This document shows positions 11,606 to 24,240 of a DNA stretch of 64,000 nucleotides, piece by piece. Numbering within the stretch: the stretch's first letter is position 1; each line of letters starts with the position of its first letter. The DNA comes from Paraescarpia echinospica (taxonomy: Eukaryota; Annelida; Polychaeta; Sabellida; Siboglinidae): assembly GCA_020002185.1 (NCBI GenBank), contig CM034538.1, positions 69,010,060-69,074,059 of the forward strand, read 5' to 3'. The position numbers and the translations under genes are program-made. The notes beneath the pieces are model-generated. The model was not told the DNA's origin, ran no database searches, and worked only from the letters and a program-made list of their open reading frames with translations.

Positions 11606-12104
11606 CTGCACACAGACAATCACAACATAAACAGTAGCAGGCCTCGAAGTTAACATTCTGAGTTAGGAGCGTTGCGCTCCTAAAGTAAAGTAATTAGGAG
11701 CAAAACACATTTTTAGAAGCACACGTGCTTTGACTAATTAAAATGCAAAACAAACTCCCAAAGAAACTGTATTTATATGCGCAAACACCTAGCAGATTTC
11801 ATTTTCCAGTAAATGGCGCCGTTGTAGAACAGCTTTGTTAACATAATAAATTAACTTACTTATGCACAGGACTATGCGATAGATTTAACTGTTCATAATT
11901 ATATCTTCAGCACGTTTATCATTAGTACAGACACGACAGGACAATTGTTTACATATCTTCAGCACTCTCAAACGAAGCAACAAGATAATTGTTCACTCTG
12001 CTTATCAGTACATATAAACGTGAATGGATAACTGTTAATATTATATCTATAACACACACATCATCAGTACAGACGTGACAGGGCAACTGTTCAAATATCT
12101 TCTT

Positions 12105-12485
12105 GCAGAAGGGAAGGGGACAGTTCCCTCGGTTGGGACATTTGCCTGTTGTGGGACAGTTACTTGTAGTAGGAAAGGGGGGAGTTACCTCTGGTAGAAC
12201 AGTTACCTGCAGTGAAACAGGGGGAAGTTTCCTGTGGGGGGACAGTTACCTGCGGTGGGACTGGGGACAATTACTTGTAGTGGGATATAAGACAGCTACT
12301 TGTGGTGGACAGGGAGAGCTACCCGTGGTGGTACGGAGGGAGAGTTACTTGTAGTGGGACAGTTGCCTTTGGTAGGACAGTTTCCTGTTGTGGTGCAGGG
12401 GAGTTACCCGTGGAGAGATATTTACCTTCTTTGGAACAATTACCAGGGGTGGGACATGGGACAATTACCTGTTGTGAAAAAGTTA
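12105..12485 (+). repeat. Degenerate ~20-28-bp minisatellite (GGGACAGTTACCTGTGGT)
   Basis: Many imperfect copies of gggacagttacctg followed by a tgtggtg- or tgtagtg-like string occur in succession. The period varies because of short indels. Several overlapping Gly/Trp-rich open frames are simple consequences of the repeat. Confidence 0.85.
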
Positions 12486-13825
12486 CGGACAGTATGTGTT
12501 AATGACCACATCATGCAAGGTAAATATGTATACTACAGTTCAGTTGCCAAGTCAGTCCATCGCGAAATTCCGTGGCAATCAGGTATTGTGTTAATTTTCT
12601 CAAATCTAATCGTTTATAAACACAAACATATCGTACCAGCCAGGTTAATTGCCTATTATGAAGCAATCCTAAGCCTAAGGGGACACTGAATTGGACGATG
12701 AACGAATTTAGCCTTTAGTAGGGAGGTCGGAAGAAATCACGCAAACGCGTTTGCATTGGGACGCAATGTTAAATCGCCTATGTTTAAAACATTGTAAGTC
12801 CCTTGATTTATAAAGACTGATCATATATTTTATATCAAAAGAAACATAAATATGTCTTCTTTGTGATAAAAATACCTGCTTTTGCGAACTCGTAATGCTT
12901 CATACAGATATTCGTGATGAAACAACGACACCCGCAGAAATTTCATTTCGTTGCGGGCGCAGCCATATTTAATCTCGCAGAAGGGTGGCGTTTTCATAAA
13001 ATCATGTGCTCGCGCAATTACCCGCCATGCTATATTTGGCTGTATGGTTGAAATCGCAAAATTATACTCTTTCTTTCTGCGTGTTTCTTGTACGAATTGA
13101 AATAAAATTAAGAAAAATATGATATGTTGAACATTGAGCATATTTAGAGAGGATCCAAGGTATGAACAACTTGCGGAAACTCTGGCAAACTACATCTATG
13201 CTATTTAGTAATGTATAAACGTATTATTAATGCAAATTTGGCGGAGATACACCTTTGCCCATTTTTGCCCCAAGCTCAAACGTAGAGGTACCCCATGTCC
13301 AGCAAAGAATTTATTATATTATCGCTCACATACCCGGCGTACATATTATTGCAATCTATTATTCTTAAGTTGTGTTTAAGCCATGCATTTGTTATTCGTG
13401 TTTACATATGCACAGGCATGCCATCATATATTAAATGGTGGATGTTATATGAATATTTAAAGTTTATTTTCATGTTGTAATCATGCAAAAATATATTACA
13501 ATTAATAACAAATAAATGATAACCCCCTCCATAAATTAGACATATGATGTACTTCTAATTACACTGCATTGATCTTGCTGTAACTAACTGCAAGTATAAA
13601 CATTGGCTTGGTGGTGGTTTTTTATTGTATCTTCCTAGAACTATTTGTATATGAATATATAACATGATTTAACATTTCCTGGTGGTGGTACGATGCAACA
13701 TTTTGCTTCAGCGATGATGGGTATACATGCTTTTTCAACATTTTATTTTCGAATGCTGCAAGGACATTCTTTCTAAGCAATTAAATGTTGTGCTTTATGA
13801 ATAAAACAAGGTGCGTCAAAACGGT
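12486..13825. other. Noncoding, AT-rich interval
   Basis: No supported gene. A 103-codon minus-strand frame at 12830-13141 has no recognisable domain and no splice context. The interval ends near the start of a coding relic at about 13830. Confidence 0.5.
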
Positions 13826-13829
13826 TGTT

Positions 13830-14180
13830 GAAATCCGTTCTAAACGACTTAGAAACGCCACAGTTTCTCGCTGGATGTAAAGCACTTGGACTCGTCAGGA
13901 AGCTGATCACCTGCCCTCTCTGATGCATGATCGAAGACAAGAGTGTTCACATCTTGGATATGAACACTCACTACCAGTCATTCTGCCAGGAGTCATGCAG
14001 AAACATCAATGAGTTAATGAGTGGGACGAGTACGCCTATCTTTGAAGACGCTACTCGCATCAAGAAGGACAAGGTGTTTGGAATGCTGACAACACTCTCT
14101 GATGTAGATGCAGATGTGGAAGTGATTCTTCATATCCTACTTCCAACCATCGTTGTTCTCTGCAAACGGATGTTTGTAGA
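13830..14180 (+). pseudogene. Fragment of an unidentified, probably transposon-borne, coding sequence
   Basis: A plus-strand frame from about 13927 reads DKSVHILDMNTHYQSF, then STPIFEDATRIKKDK and VEVILHILLPTIV. The upstream frame (13835-13925) reads QFLAGCKALGLVRK-like sequence, shifted relative to it. Wording and composition look like a real conserved protein rather than chance. I recognise the type as a recurrent uncharacterised protein of invertebrate genomes but cannot name a domain. It is cut at 14180 by a hairpin and AT repeats, so it is a broken relic. Confidence 0.45.
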
Positions 14181-14273
14181 TACATTACATCAGATAATTC
14201 AAAGTTGCATAGCAATATGTATATATATATATTATATATTGCTATGCAACTTTGAATTATCTGATGTAATGTA
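14181..14273. repeat. Perfect 38-bp inverted repeat (hairpin) with AT loop
   Basis: The arm 14181-14218 (tacattacatcagataatt... to gcatagcaatat) is matched perfectly and inverted at 14236-14273, with a 17-nt loop made only of A and T apart from one G. It lies immediately after the coding relic and before a long TA microsatellite. Confidence 0.95.
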
Positions 14274-14460
14274 TATATGTATATATATATATATATATAT
14301 ATACATATATATATTTATATATATGTATATATATATAATGTTGTACATGCATGCTGTGTAGCGGAATGCTTATTGTTGCTTGCAGTAGTTGGCTATCCTT
14401 CTCACTTTACTAAGTTCACACACACACGCACACATGCGGACACACACACAAACCTACATA
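14274..14460. repeat. TA-rich microsatellite and short CA/CG-type run
   Basis: An uninterrupted run of TA with tatg variants (14274-14336) is followed by a short spacer and a cacacacgca-type run (14418-14452). These account for the open frames seen here. Confidence 0.9.
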
Positions 14461-15040
14461 TGTTTACATAATTATATGGTGCAAGGCCAAAGCAGAATGT
14501 TTACATCAATGCATGCAATATTTGGCTATGCTTATACTCTCACACACACTTTACTAACTTTGCATACATAACATGCACGTACTCATTAACGTCCACTTGA
14601 TTTTGCTGGTATACCTGCCACTTCTAAAACATGTCAGATTTTGTTGATATCCACTTAATGGAAACCAGTAGAGCATAACCTCTAACCTATGGGTAGCAGG
14701 CTTTCCAAGCTGGTTTTGTGCGGTGTATGACAATGAGCCAGATATATTGTGTACACATATTTATATGCTGGATGACGATTTGAAAGTGGTGACCTGGAGA
14801 TACTTTTGTAAGCTTTTCCGAAAGGTTAGTTGCTTAGTTAATTCACATAATGTTACGTAAAATTCATTTTGTAAATGATATTTAAAGGAAATACACAAAA
14901 TATCAATTCTTAGTTAAGATTTTTGTATTGTACAAGATTATATTTTCACATTCACATTAAATTACCTTTACATAATTGTCCATAACTTCGCCAATCACAG
15001 AGAGTTAAAATCGGTATGGCTGTCTATCTCTTAAATAAAC
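14461..15040. other. Noncoding interval before CR1 copy 1
   Basis: AT-rich, no supported feature. A plausible CR1 integration boundary lies near 15055. Confidence 0.45.
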
Positions 15041-15047
15041 CTTTCCA

Positions 15048-16909
15048 ATGGTGTATCACAATTGCCAATCTGATGAAGACTACAACAGTTATAAAGAAGC
15101 ACTTAACCAAGCTACACCTGAAATTAGAAATTCAAAGAGAAGCTATGAACAACAATTAGCTAGTAATATAAAACATGACAGCAAGAGTTTTTATGCGTAT
15201 GTTCGAAGCAAACAGAAAGTTCAAGATAAAGTCGGTCCTTTAGAAGATAGTGCTGGAAATATAATATCAGAGGGATTCTTAATGGCAGAAGACCTGAATG
15301 AGTACTTTAGTTCAGTGTTTACCAGGGAAGATATTAGTTCACTGCCAGTACCAGAGGCTAAGTTCAAGGGGGCAGATTCAGACTATTTAGGACAATTAAT
15401 TGTAACCCCGGAAATGGTAGGTAAGAAAATAAGGGCTATGAAGGATAATAAGTCACCTGGAGTGGATGGTATTCCACCCAAACTACTATTGGAAATTGTA
15501 GAACAAATTAGCATACCGCTTGCAACAGTTTTCAATTTGTCATTAGAAGAGGGAGTGGTTCCTTTAGAATGGAAAGAAGAAAACATTATACCGTTATTCA
15601 AAAAAGGTTCGAGAAACAAGTCAGAGAACTATAGACCAGTGAGTTTAACATCAATGATTTGTAAATTGTTAGAAAGACTAATTAAAGATCACATGGTGGA
15701 TTTTCTTGTTAAACAAAACCTGATAAACCCATCTCAACATGGTTTTTTTAAAGCGTGGTCATGCTTAACAAATATGTTATGTGTTTTGGAAGACATCACT
15801 AAGTGGGTAGATGAGGGATCACCAGTAGATATCGTCTACTTAGATTTTCAAAAAGCTTTCGACAAAGTACCACATCAAAGATTACTGCTTATACTAAAGG
15901 CCCATGGCATAGGAAATGGTATAATAAACTGGATAGAACAATGGCTGATTGACAGAAGACAACGTGTAGTAGTTGATGGGGAGGCTTCAAACTGGAAATC
16001 GCTATTGAGTGGGGTACCACAGGGATCAGTATTAGGTCCTATATTATTTTTAATATATATCAACGATTTGGATGATGAAATAACAAGCAAGGTGTTGAAA
16101 TTTGCAGATGATGCAAAAGTGTTTAGAAGGATTAAAAGTGATGGAGATAGACAGCATTTACAAGATGATCTTGACAGGTTGATCAAATGGTCTGAAAAGT
16201 GGCAAATGCTGTTCAATTTTGGGAAATGTAAATGCCTCCACACAGGACATGGGAACGAAGAAGTAGAATATACAATGGGGGGTACTGTACTAAGTACTAC
16301 TGTAAAATAAAAGGACTTAGGGTTAACCATCAGTGCTGATATGAAGGTTTCAGAGCAGTGCGGAATTGCAGCTTCAAATGGAAATCAAATCCTTGGATTA
16401 ATTAGGCGAAACATAACGTATAAGGAAAAAGAGCTAATAATACCGCTGTACAAAACAATAGTTAGGCCTCATTTAGAATATTGTATTCAAGCGTGGAGGC
16501 CATATCGCAGGAAGGACATAGATATGCTAGAAAGAGTGCAGAGGAGAGCAACTAAAATGATACCAAAACTGAGGGATCTTAGTTACGAAATACGCCTAAA
16601 AAATGCGGTTTAACAACACTAGAGACCAGGAGATTGAGAGGAGATCAGATAGAAGTGTTTAAAATATTGAAGGGTTATGAAAATATTGATAGAAATATTT
16701 TTTTCTCAGTTAAGAAAGATAGAAGGACTAGAGGACATGAACTTACATTGGCAAAGGAGCAGAGTAGATTGGATATAAGAAAGTTTTCATTTTCACAAAG
16801 GACTGTAAATGAATGGAACAGATTACCTGCTGATTGTGTGGGTGCTAGTAGCGTGAATATGTTTAAAAATAAAATCGAAACATACCTCAGACGGGCGGGA
16901 TACACATAG
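15048..16909 (+). pseudogene. CR1 ORF2 reverse transcriptase (two lesions)
   Basis: The reverse transcriptase starts around NKSPGVDGIPP (fingers), continues through NYRPVSL, LDFQKAFDKVPH (catalytic Asp), SGVPQGSVLGP and FADDAKVF, in which the usual YADD is FADD, as in many CR1 elements. The C-terminal part includes RPHLEYCIQAW and FSQRTVNEWN. The frame is interrupted by an in-frame TAA at 16308-16310, where copy 2 has GAA, and by a 1-bp deletion near 16600. The segment 15085-15430, absent from copy 2, is present here. The protein acts in target-primed reverse transcription. This copy cannot make it. Confidence 0.92.
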
Positions 16910-17012
16910 ATAAAAGGGTCGGACTCTCGATAAGCCAAAGGGCTTCCTTGTCCACCTGCCACCTAGAGTTAATTCTCTGGGTGGCAATCTTGTTTAATCT
17001 TGTTAAATCTAA
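15055..17012 (+). mobile_element. CR1-clade LINE, 5'-truncated copy 1
   Basis: The element keeps the reverse transcriptase and C-terminal part of ORF2 and a 3' end with aatcttgtt-type tandem repeats (about 16985-17010), typical of CR1 tails. It is about 95 percent identical by eye to copy 2 at 56099-59937 and ends the same way, including the string ccaaagggcttccttgtccacctgcca. 5' truncation near 15055-15070 is normal for target-primed reverse transcription. I could not define a target-site duplication. Confidence 0.92.
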
Positions 17013-18371
17013 ATCTGATGAATTATTGCATTTTCACCGACCTCCCTACCTTTAGGACACGCAATGATATTAAACAATGGTCACTACAAGACACATATAT
17101 GTAGCCCTCTAAATTGCGACTGAATTGTTCGCCTGTTTTTTTCTGTTTGGCGACTGACACATTATGTAGTCTACACTGCAGTCGCCCGCTGGCGACCGCA
17201 GCAACTCTCAGTCTGTAATAACAGATTATGCCGTTTCATAAACCATGAAATTTTGAAACAAACTCTGCAACGGTATTCGTTTTTTTTTGCAGGATTTTAA
17301 AAACGCGCAAAGCAAATTGCTACGAAATGTCATGGCACCCGTGGTACCTCGTGTCAACCGACGTAAACAGCGACGCGAGCGGAAGGCGCTAACGCAAACC
17401 GTTTCGCGATCGTTGTCTGTCTGTCCTCTAAGCGCATTGAAGACATGATGCTAATTAAATGTAGTTGTCACATTATTAGATCACACATAAGTGTACATAT
17501 TCCGGTTTCGAATACAAAACTCGAAGGAATAACAACAGCCTAGGATACGCTGGCTCAAAAAAGTTATATTCCGCGTTTCGTAGTTCTCACAAATTCCGTT
17601 GGATGGCGTCGTAATAGTTGAATAAAATTGTCAGTGAAACAGCATCAGTGATTTAAACATTCATAATTGTTAATAAAATTATGACTGCTTGTGTAATTTA
17701 AATTTGTCAACTTATATATGAAGCACTGTTGCATTAGAAACAACCAGTCATTCATGTTATTGTGTGAGGGGAATTATTTGATTATCTAAATTTATTATGA
17801 CCGGTTGTTACTGTGTTGCAAATATTGCACAAATAAATGTTGTTAGAAAACAGTAAAACAGTATTGTGATATTTTAAATATTTGACAGAATGTTTTATTT
17901 CTCAAAGTTAACTTCTTAACAGAAATGGGATTATTTTTCACTTAAAACATGCATTTGCCTTTTTCTGAAATAGAAAATACATAATTTGAAATGGAATTTG
18001 TCTTTTTTTTTACAGAATTAAAACGGAATTTGCCTTTTTTGAAATGGAAAATCAGTGTCCCTATACATACATGTGTATTTACAGTAATTATTGGTAATTT
18101 CAGGGATTCCACATATGACTGTTATTAATTTGGCAGTGTACCGTGTTATAGCCTAATGCATAAAGTTAGTATCTGGCCACATATTTATACATATTTTAAA
18201 TTTATTTATATTTCAAACGAACGTCTGTGATTAATTTGGATAACATTTGTACTGAAAACACAATTACACACATATGCAGACACAATTACTTAGCTCCTAC
18301 TTTTCTAATTTGGCTCCTAAAAAATGTAGGTTGGAGCCACTTGGCTCTTAGACAAAAAAAATTACTTAAAG
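17013..18371. other. Noncoding, AT-rich interval
   Basis: No supported gene. Short strings of the form ttggctcctaaaa near 18305-18350 echo gcgctcctaaagta near 11675, suggesting small dispersed repeats, but I could not define ends. Confidence 0.45.
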
Positions 18372-18490
18372 GGCTGATATCTGGAAGCTTGTACCGGGAT
18401 CTCTTTCAAACCACACCTTATGAAGATCAATATCTGGAAGCTTGTACCGGGATCTCTTTCAATCTTTTAAACCATACCTTATGAAGATCA
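18372..18490. repeat. Tandem duplication of ~53-60 bp
   Basis: tatctggaagcttgtaccgg followed by gatctctttca and a ccttatgaagatcaa string occurs twice. The second copy has a 9-bp insertion (atcttttaa-like). Confidence 0.9.
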
Positions 18491-18739
18491 ATATCCGTTG
18501 GGGAATTATGGAATTATAGAATTGTTGCTTTCATAGAATCGGAGAAGCAACATGAAAAACAAAACTAAACCATGTTGTTCATATACAGTTGCTAGAGACG
18601 CGAAAGTAGATGCTAGGCTGGCTTCGTTTTTAGATTAAAGTGATGACGCATGAATACATTTTGAAAAAGGTCTATCAGCAGCACAGACGCGACATACACA
18701 GGACTAGTTAAAATACCTTCGTCACTCTAGTCACTGTCA

Positions 18740-20790
18740 TCGTCTGACTAGACGTCCGAATCTTCTCCGTCCATCGCCCCGACGACGTCCTCGGCATCAA
18801 CGGGAGTTGCTGACAAAGATTCCGGGAGTGAACTCCCATGGAACCACCCCAGCTCCAAACTGCCTGACTTCTCTGTCCATATCCACAGTCGGTGGGCCTC
18901 GCCTCGCCTCGTAAGTCGGGTCAGGCTGGTCGGCCTTCTTCCACGACCGTGTAACAAAGTGTGCTCTCATGATGTGGTTGATAAGAGTCTTGCAACAAGG
19001 GGGGAGATATGCCCAGTTGATTTTCTGGATCTTGGCCAGTGGCTCAGAATCTCGCTTCGTTGACGTCGATGCACTTAAACCGACACAGGGAGCAAACAAA
19101 TGACGGTATGGCTGTTAGGTCGACTGCTTCTGAGGTCAGGGACCGCAGTGCCACCACGTGTTGATGCATTGGATCCGTTTCCACGACTTGGAAGGGCTTC
19201 ACTTTGCTCTTTCCAAAGAAGCAAGATGTAAAGTCACATTCTGTCAAAGTATGCAGACCCACGAATGCATCCGTGAATCCATGGTTTCTCTTGTCAAAGG
19301 TGGCAACTATTTTTGTCACATCAAAGTATCTATGGTTGTTTCCAGATCCATAGTCCAGGATGATGTTCATTCCTTCTGACTTTTTGACAAGCCCGAGAAG
19401 TATGACGAGTACACCTGTGTCAGTTGATCTCACCAGAATGTTTCCGGTGGAGACGCTGCTTGCATGAAATGTAACGACTGTGTCGGCCTCTGCTGACCTT
19501 GGAGATGATTCGGTTCTACTATTTGTACAAGTTCTTCCTCGTTGGTCTTCATCGCCATGCATTTACCACAATGTGATGCGAACAGGGTCATATATCCGCC
19601 CTAACATCGACCCGTACTGTGGTTTCTTCCATTCCTCCATGAGGAAATTGGCAAACTCTTCCTTGAATGCACCGTTCTTGAGGAGCTCCGTTCCACTCTG
19701 TCGCTGGGCCTGGTCGGGTCCAGTGATGATGAAGATGTGATGATTTCCAGAACAACGCAGTCTCCGCTCCGTCTTTCGTCGATGGTGAGTGGTACTTGTC
19801 GAGTACCAAATGGATTTGTTCACTGCGATAGGAACACACCTTCACCAAGATATCCCTGGCCATGACCGCATACGTTGATTTGCTATGCTGAAGCACGGTT
19901 ACATGGAGGAGGACCCCCCCTCCATAAATCACAGTGGCCGCAATTGGGTGAAGTGTGGCATCGGTGAGCACGACATCCTGTATTTTCTCAAGAACCTTGG
20001 TAAGTGCTGTTTTGTCCGTCTTCAGAGGAGTCCCGTCGTTGTGGGCGAGAGAAAGGGGGGGGGGGCCTCTGTGGTATGGTAGCTTAGCAGGTGCTGCAGG
20101 TTAACGGCATCACTTGTCATGGCAGCGACAGTCATAATTATCCGAAAGACGTCCCTGACTCCCTCTGCTGCATTTATCCGCCGCACCATAGTCTTTGATT
20201 CCTTTACGTTCTCTGCAGCGAAGTTCAACATCTTGGTCCTTGCCACTGTCTTCAGAAATCGTGATCCATCGACCACACACTCCCCCTCGAATTTCAGTCG
20301 AAGTGTTCTCCCCCGTGCCAATGGTCCAAGGAGAAATGTCTTGGTCTCTTCCTTCGCCGTCCTCGCCGATGACACATTGACCAACTCAGGGGAGTCCGCG
20401 GCGAATGGATTGCAGGTGTTGTTTAAACTGTTGGCGAGGGCATCCATGTCAGCATTGTCACATCGAATTCTCCATTTTTCCAGTTGGTTAGCTTGTTCTT
20501 CCCTCGATCGAAGACAGACAATTTCCCATAGTTCTGACAAGGCCATGCCGCGTTGGGTGAGATTGATGGATCACCTTCTGAAGGCACTCTCAGAGTTTCT
20601 GAAAGCCGTTATGCCTCTCGTTGGATATGCAGCGTCCCTGTTGACAGTCTGCGCCAAGCTCAAATCAACCGCTGACCTCGCGTACGATTTGTTGTGTGCG
20701 TCGAATGGACATTGCGCCATCCTTCAAGATTTCCGGTGCACTGGAATCCATCTACCCGGTGTTTGTCATCTATCATAATCATCTTACTTA
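18740..20790 (-). pseudogene. Multi-frame relic of an invertebrate transposon-type protein
   Basis: Reading the minus strand from 20790 down, several frames connect in order. One has DGAMSIRRTQQ at the start, then a 174-codon frame (20546-20022), a piece at 19971-19588, then 19562-19044 with LVRSTDTGVLVILL, DYGSGNNHRYFDV and LHTLTECDFTSCFFGK, and last 19099-18797 with LPPCCKTLINHIMRAHF. The DT-VLVILL block and the T-CDFTS-F-GK block recur in uncharacterised multi-copy invertebrate proteins, which look transposon-borne. At least three frame changes and stops show decay. A run of G at about 20050-20060 is one possible slippage site. Function unknown. Confidence 0.6.
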
Positions 20791-20812
20791 AGTGCTCAGT
20801 ATCCCACATTAC

Positions 20813-20855
20813 AGGGGTCGGCAACTTGCGGCCCGCGCAGATGTTACGTGCGACT
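20813..20855 (+). repeat. hAT-like terminal sequence
   Basis: caggggtcggcaacttgcgg followed by cccgcgc resembles the terminal inverted repeat of hAT-type elements. I did not find the matching opposite end nearby, so it is a solo terminus or a chance match. Confidence 0.35.
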
Positions 20856-22079
20856 CACGGACTAGATGCGAGATTGTACACAATGTGACCCGCGTGATGA
20901 TGACACTTAATTGGTGCACCTTCCGTGGGCGCAAGAACCCACTGTTTCATTCATTACGCCATCCCTCTAGAAAGTTTTGGTGGCATATACATGAAAATGC
21001 CAAACGTATTGAGCGTCATCATTAAGTCTACATTCGTGCTTGTAGCCTAAACCACCGGCAGTTCCAACACATTCTTGTCGATATAAATGCGCAATAATAA
21101 GAGACCTTCTGCGAAGCGTGCTGGCTGAGTTGAGGAGCTACGGTGCGCCGTGTGTATCAGCTGATCGAGCCACGGAATTAGCTTGTTTATGGAACAGAGG
21201 ATTCAGATTTACCGAAATTCGTTAACCCTCACATTCTTTGGACATTAAGGCGCATCTCAATCTGCTGAATGTTCAACTACAGGAGAGAAACCATCAATAA
21301 TATTTTTAGTTCGTCTCCGCTTTCCATATCACGACGCTTCTGCCGAACGCCAACAACAGTACCCAGAATAAACCATGGAAATCGGGACACATATGTATTC
21401 GCCTACTATTCAGAGCTCGCAACAGAAAGTTAATTGTTCATATCTTCCATTAGGATATCGACGACGCGTCGTTAGCTATATGCAATGAGCCAGCTCATCG
21501 AATTGACATGCGACTCTGTGATACTCAAGACGACGTCCAAAGAGTTCGATCTGTCGCATGCATTTGCCGACGGAACTGTACCCTCGTCTGATCAAACATG
21601 CCAAGCGCACATTGCCATCTGTTTGGCACAGCTTACCACAACAGGATTCGATTGAGAGTGCGGTGGTGTGAGTGCCGCTACCGCGTCCCACGTGTCCCGC
21701 AACAACCTAATTTAATTCATGTCCCACGCAAATATCCTACTGCAGTGCATCATAAGCTATAGGTATTGAAAATTAGCGTATCTTTGTTGTTTATCAATTG
21801 ACATCCTTTGACTGCACAATTGTGTGAAACAAACCATACGACACTTCTTTGGTTTCCATGTTTTTTTTATTACGAAATGGTGCATCAAATGACGAAAAAA
21901 GCACCGTAGGCAATCAACCAATAATTTAATAATAATAATATCGGAATTTATATATCGCCCGAATCCACTTAACGCTTTACAAAATGCAGCATAAATTAAA
22001 TAAAACTATAAAATATAGAATATTAAAAAACAGTGTAAAAGAATTGATTTAAACATAACAAATGAATAAATACATAGAA
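20856..22079. other. Noncoding interval
   Basis: No supported gene. A cggaatttatatatcgcccg-type string near 21941 with adjacent A-rich sequence may be the 3' end of the LINE whose coding remains follow on the minus strand (22080-23835). Confidence 0.4.
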
Positions 22080-23835
22080 ATTACAGTCCGCAGCACAGTA
22101 CACGAGAATTTACTTCTCCGTTGATCTTAAGGTATGAGTAGGTTGATGTTTCTGCACAATGTCACTCACGTATGGCATGTGCCAACCCGTTGAGCAGTTT
22201 ATACGTACACGTGTTGACCTTAAAGCTGAGCCGGTATTTCACTGGCAGCTAATGTAGTTCGCTCTTGCTTGTCCTGGTCATTAGGCGAGCAGCACAGTTT
22301 TGTATACCTGGGGCAAACCTTGGCGAGATGTTACCAGTGCCTGGACTGGAATCTTACAGGAATCACTTGTGATGTATTGTCTGACTTTGCCAATATTTCG
22401 GATGTGGTAGAAACAGGACTTGGAGATCGCATTTACCTGTTTCTCCATTCTCAAGCCGCTGTCCATAATAACTCCACGATTTCTCACGGATTGCACAGCG
22501 TGTCATAGTCTTCCCCCGATCACGAGGGACAATACTTTCACCTGATGAATTCGGTGTTTGGACGAAAACACAATGATTTCGCTTTTTTCTTGGTTAAATT
22601 GTAACATGTTTCTATTCATCCACCCGCCAACATCCGCCACACAGGCTTCAATGGCTAACCTTTCACTGGTCCATTTCTCGTCAGGCGTGATGGATAAATA
22701 TAGTTGTGTGTCGTCTGCATAACAGTGGTAACGAGGATGATCTTTATTCACTATATCTCCAACTGGTTTAGTATATATGCAGTACAGTTTCGGTCCCAAC
22801 ACAGATCTTCGTGGCACGCAGCAACATATATATGTGCCTTAAACGAAGTTGTTTCTCCATTGTCAAGCCGCTGTCCATAATAACTCCAGGATTTCTCACG
22901 GATTGCGCAGCGTGTAGTAGTCTGACCCCGATCATGAGGGACAAGTCGTTCACCTGATGCTTTTTTCTTGGTTAAATTTTAACATGTTTCAAATAATTCT
23001 ACAGTTACCAACAAAGATCCTTGTGGCACGCCGCAACATAGATGTGCCTAAAACGAAGAGAGGCCGACCGAGACACATTGTGTTCTGCCGCTAGTGTAGG
23101 ATCTCATCCAATCCAGGGCTTCTGCAGTCACGCCAAATGAGTGTTGAAAACGCTTTAGCATGATGCCATGGTCGATGACGTCAAACGCACTGGACAGATC
23201 CAGCATGACCAAGACGACTACACGTTTTTGATCAAGAGCTTCTGCGATGTCGTTCTGGACTTTCACTATAGCTGTCTCGGTTGAGTAATTATTGCGGTAC
23301 GCCGACTGGTGAATATCGTGTAGATTGTTTATGTCCAGGTGATCTTTCAAACGGTGTTCCACGCACAGCCAGATGTTCGCCGGAAGGGTTACCCTTTGTG
23401 TCACCAAGGCATGGCTCAGAAACTATTGGCATCCCGATCAACAAGGTACTAATGTCCCGGGTGATGACAACGTCCAAGGTATGGCCCATCTTGTGTGTGG
23501 GTCCCACCACGTGTTGTATCAATCCATGAGCTTCCAACGTGCCATTCAAGCGCACCGCATCTGCATCGTTAATGTTGAAAAATGTTGGAAATTAAGGTCA
23601 TCTGTTATGATTACATCGTTGGTTATAACAGCAAGACGGTCCAAGTACAAACTCCACTCGTCACAAAACACATTGTTCTGAAAACCGTATCGTTTAGAGG
23701 GAGGCGGACGGTAAACGATGACTCCATATGTTCGAAATGTGTCTAAGCCTAAAGCAAGCTTTGCAGCCGCTTCGTCAACTTGCTTGGTCCTGTTGCCGTA
23801 TCGCACGTATTGTAGAACTTGTATAGTCCACAAGT
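22080..23835 (-). pseudogene. L2/Rex-like LINE ORF2, fragmented
   Basis: Minus-strand pieces in order: endonuclease parts (23833-23546 with GVIVYRPPPS and VIITDDLNF; 23555-23289 with GHTLDVVITRD), reverse transcriptase fingers (23407-23048 with HQSAYR, LDLSSAFDVIDH), palm (22817-22503 with YHCYADDTQLYLS), and thumb/C-terminal region (22496-22281 with VIMDSGL and KSCFYHIRNIG). YADD is intact, but frames change at each junction and one segment is duplicated, so it is inactive. The family is non-LTR; an L2/Rex/CR1-group placement is my reading of the motifs. Confidence 0.8.
22436..23045 (-). repeat. Internal duplication within the L2-like LINE
   Basis: The segment with ctcaagccgctgtccataat at about 22453 recurs at about 22862. 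The string with gtggcacgcagcaaca near 22810 recurs near 23020 as gtggcacgccgcaaca. The copies differ at many positions, so the duplication is not recent. Confidence 0.75.
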
Positions 23836-23849
23836 CGAAGTCGTCGTGG

Positions 23850-24240
23850 CCGTTTACTGCAACAACAATACATCATATGTAGTTGCAAGATCTCCTCGTT
23901 TTTCTGTACCACTTTTGAAGTCTTTGCATTTGATTCCTGTACGATATCGTGTAATATTTAAGATATGTATCATTACATTCCAGGCGCTGTCCAGTAAGCA
24001 ACCATCTTATTTGCATTCACTGTTTATTCCTGTAAGAAAACCTATTCAGCTTCGATCATCTAGTTCTGACCTACTTTTTGTTCCTAGAGTCAACACTAAC
24101 ATTGGAACTAGAGCGTTTTCTATTGCTGCACCAACTCTGTGAAATATGCTCCCTCTTAGTGTTAGATCAGTTGAAAATATTACAAAATGTTGTCGTCATT
24201 TAAAAACTTATCTTTACAACCTTGCTTATCCGCTATAGCT
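23850..24240 (+). pseudogene. Second LINE C-terminal fragment, opposite strand
   Basis: The plus strand encodes LKSLHLIPVRYRVIFK, FQALSSKQPSYL and RAFSIAAPTL followed by a TGA where tryptophan is expected, then MLPLSVRSVENITK. This is the C-terminal tail common to L2/Rex-type LINE ORF2 proteins. It lies head to head with the minus-strand LINE at 22080-23835, so two elements abut. Confidence 0.75.

Noticed and set aside
12103..12502. Gly/Trp/Val-rich frames
   Set aside because: Arise from the gggacagttacctg minisatellite.
12830..13141. 103-codon minus-strand frame
   Set aside because: AT-rich, no domain, no splice or poly(A) context.
20119..20778. 219-codon plus-strand frame
   Set aside because: Antisense of the minus-strand relic, whose sense strand has recognisable conserved blocks.
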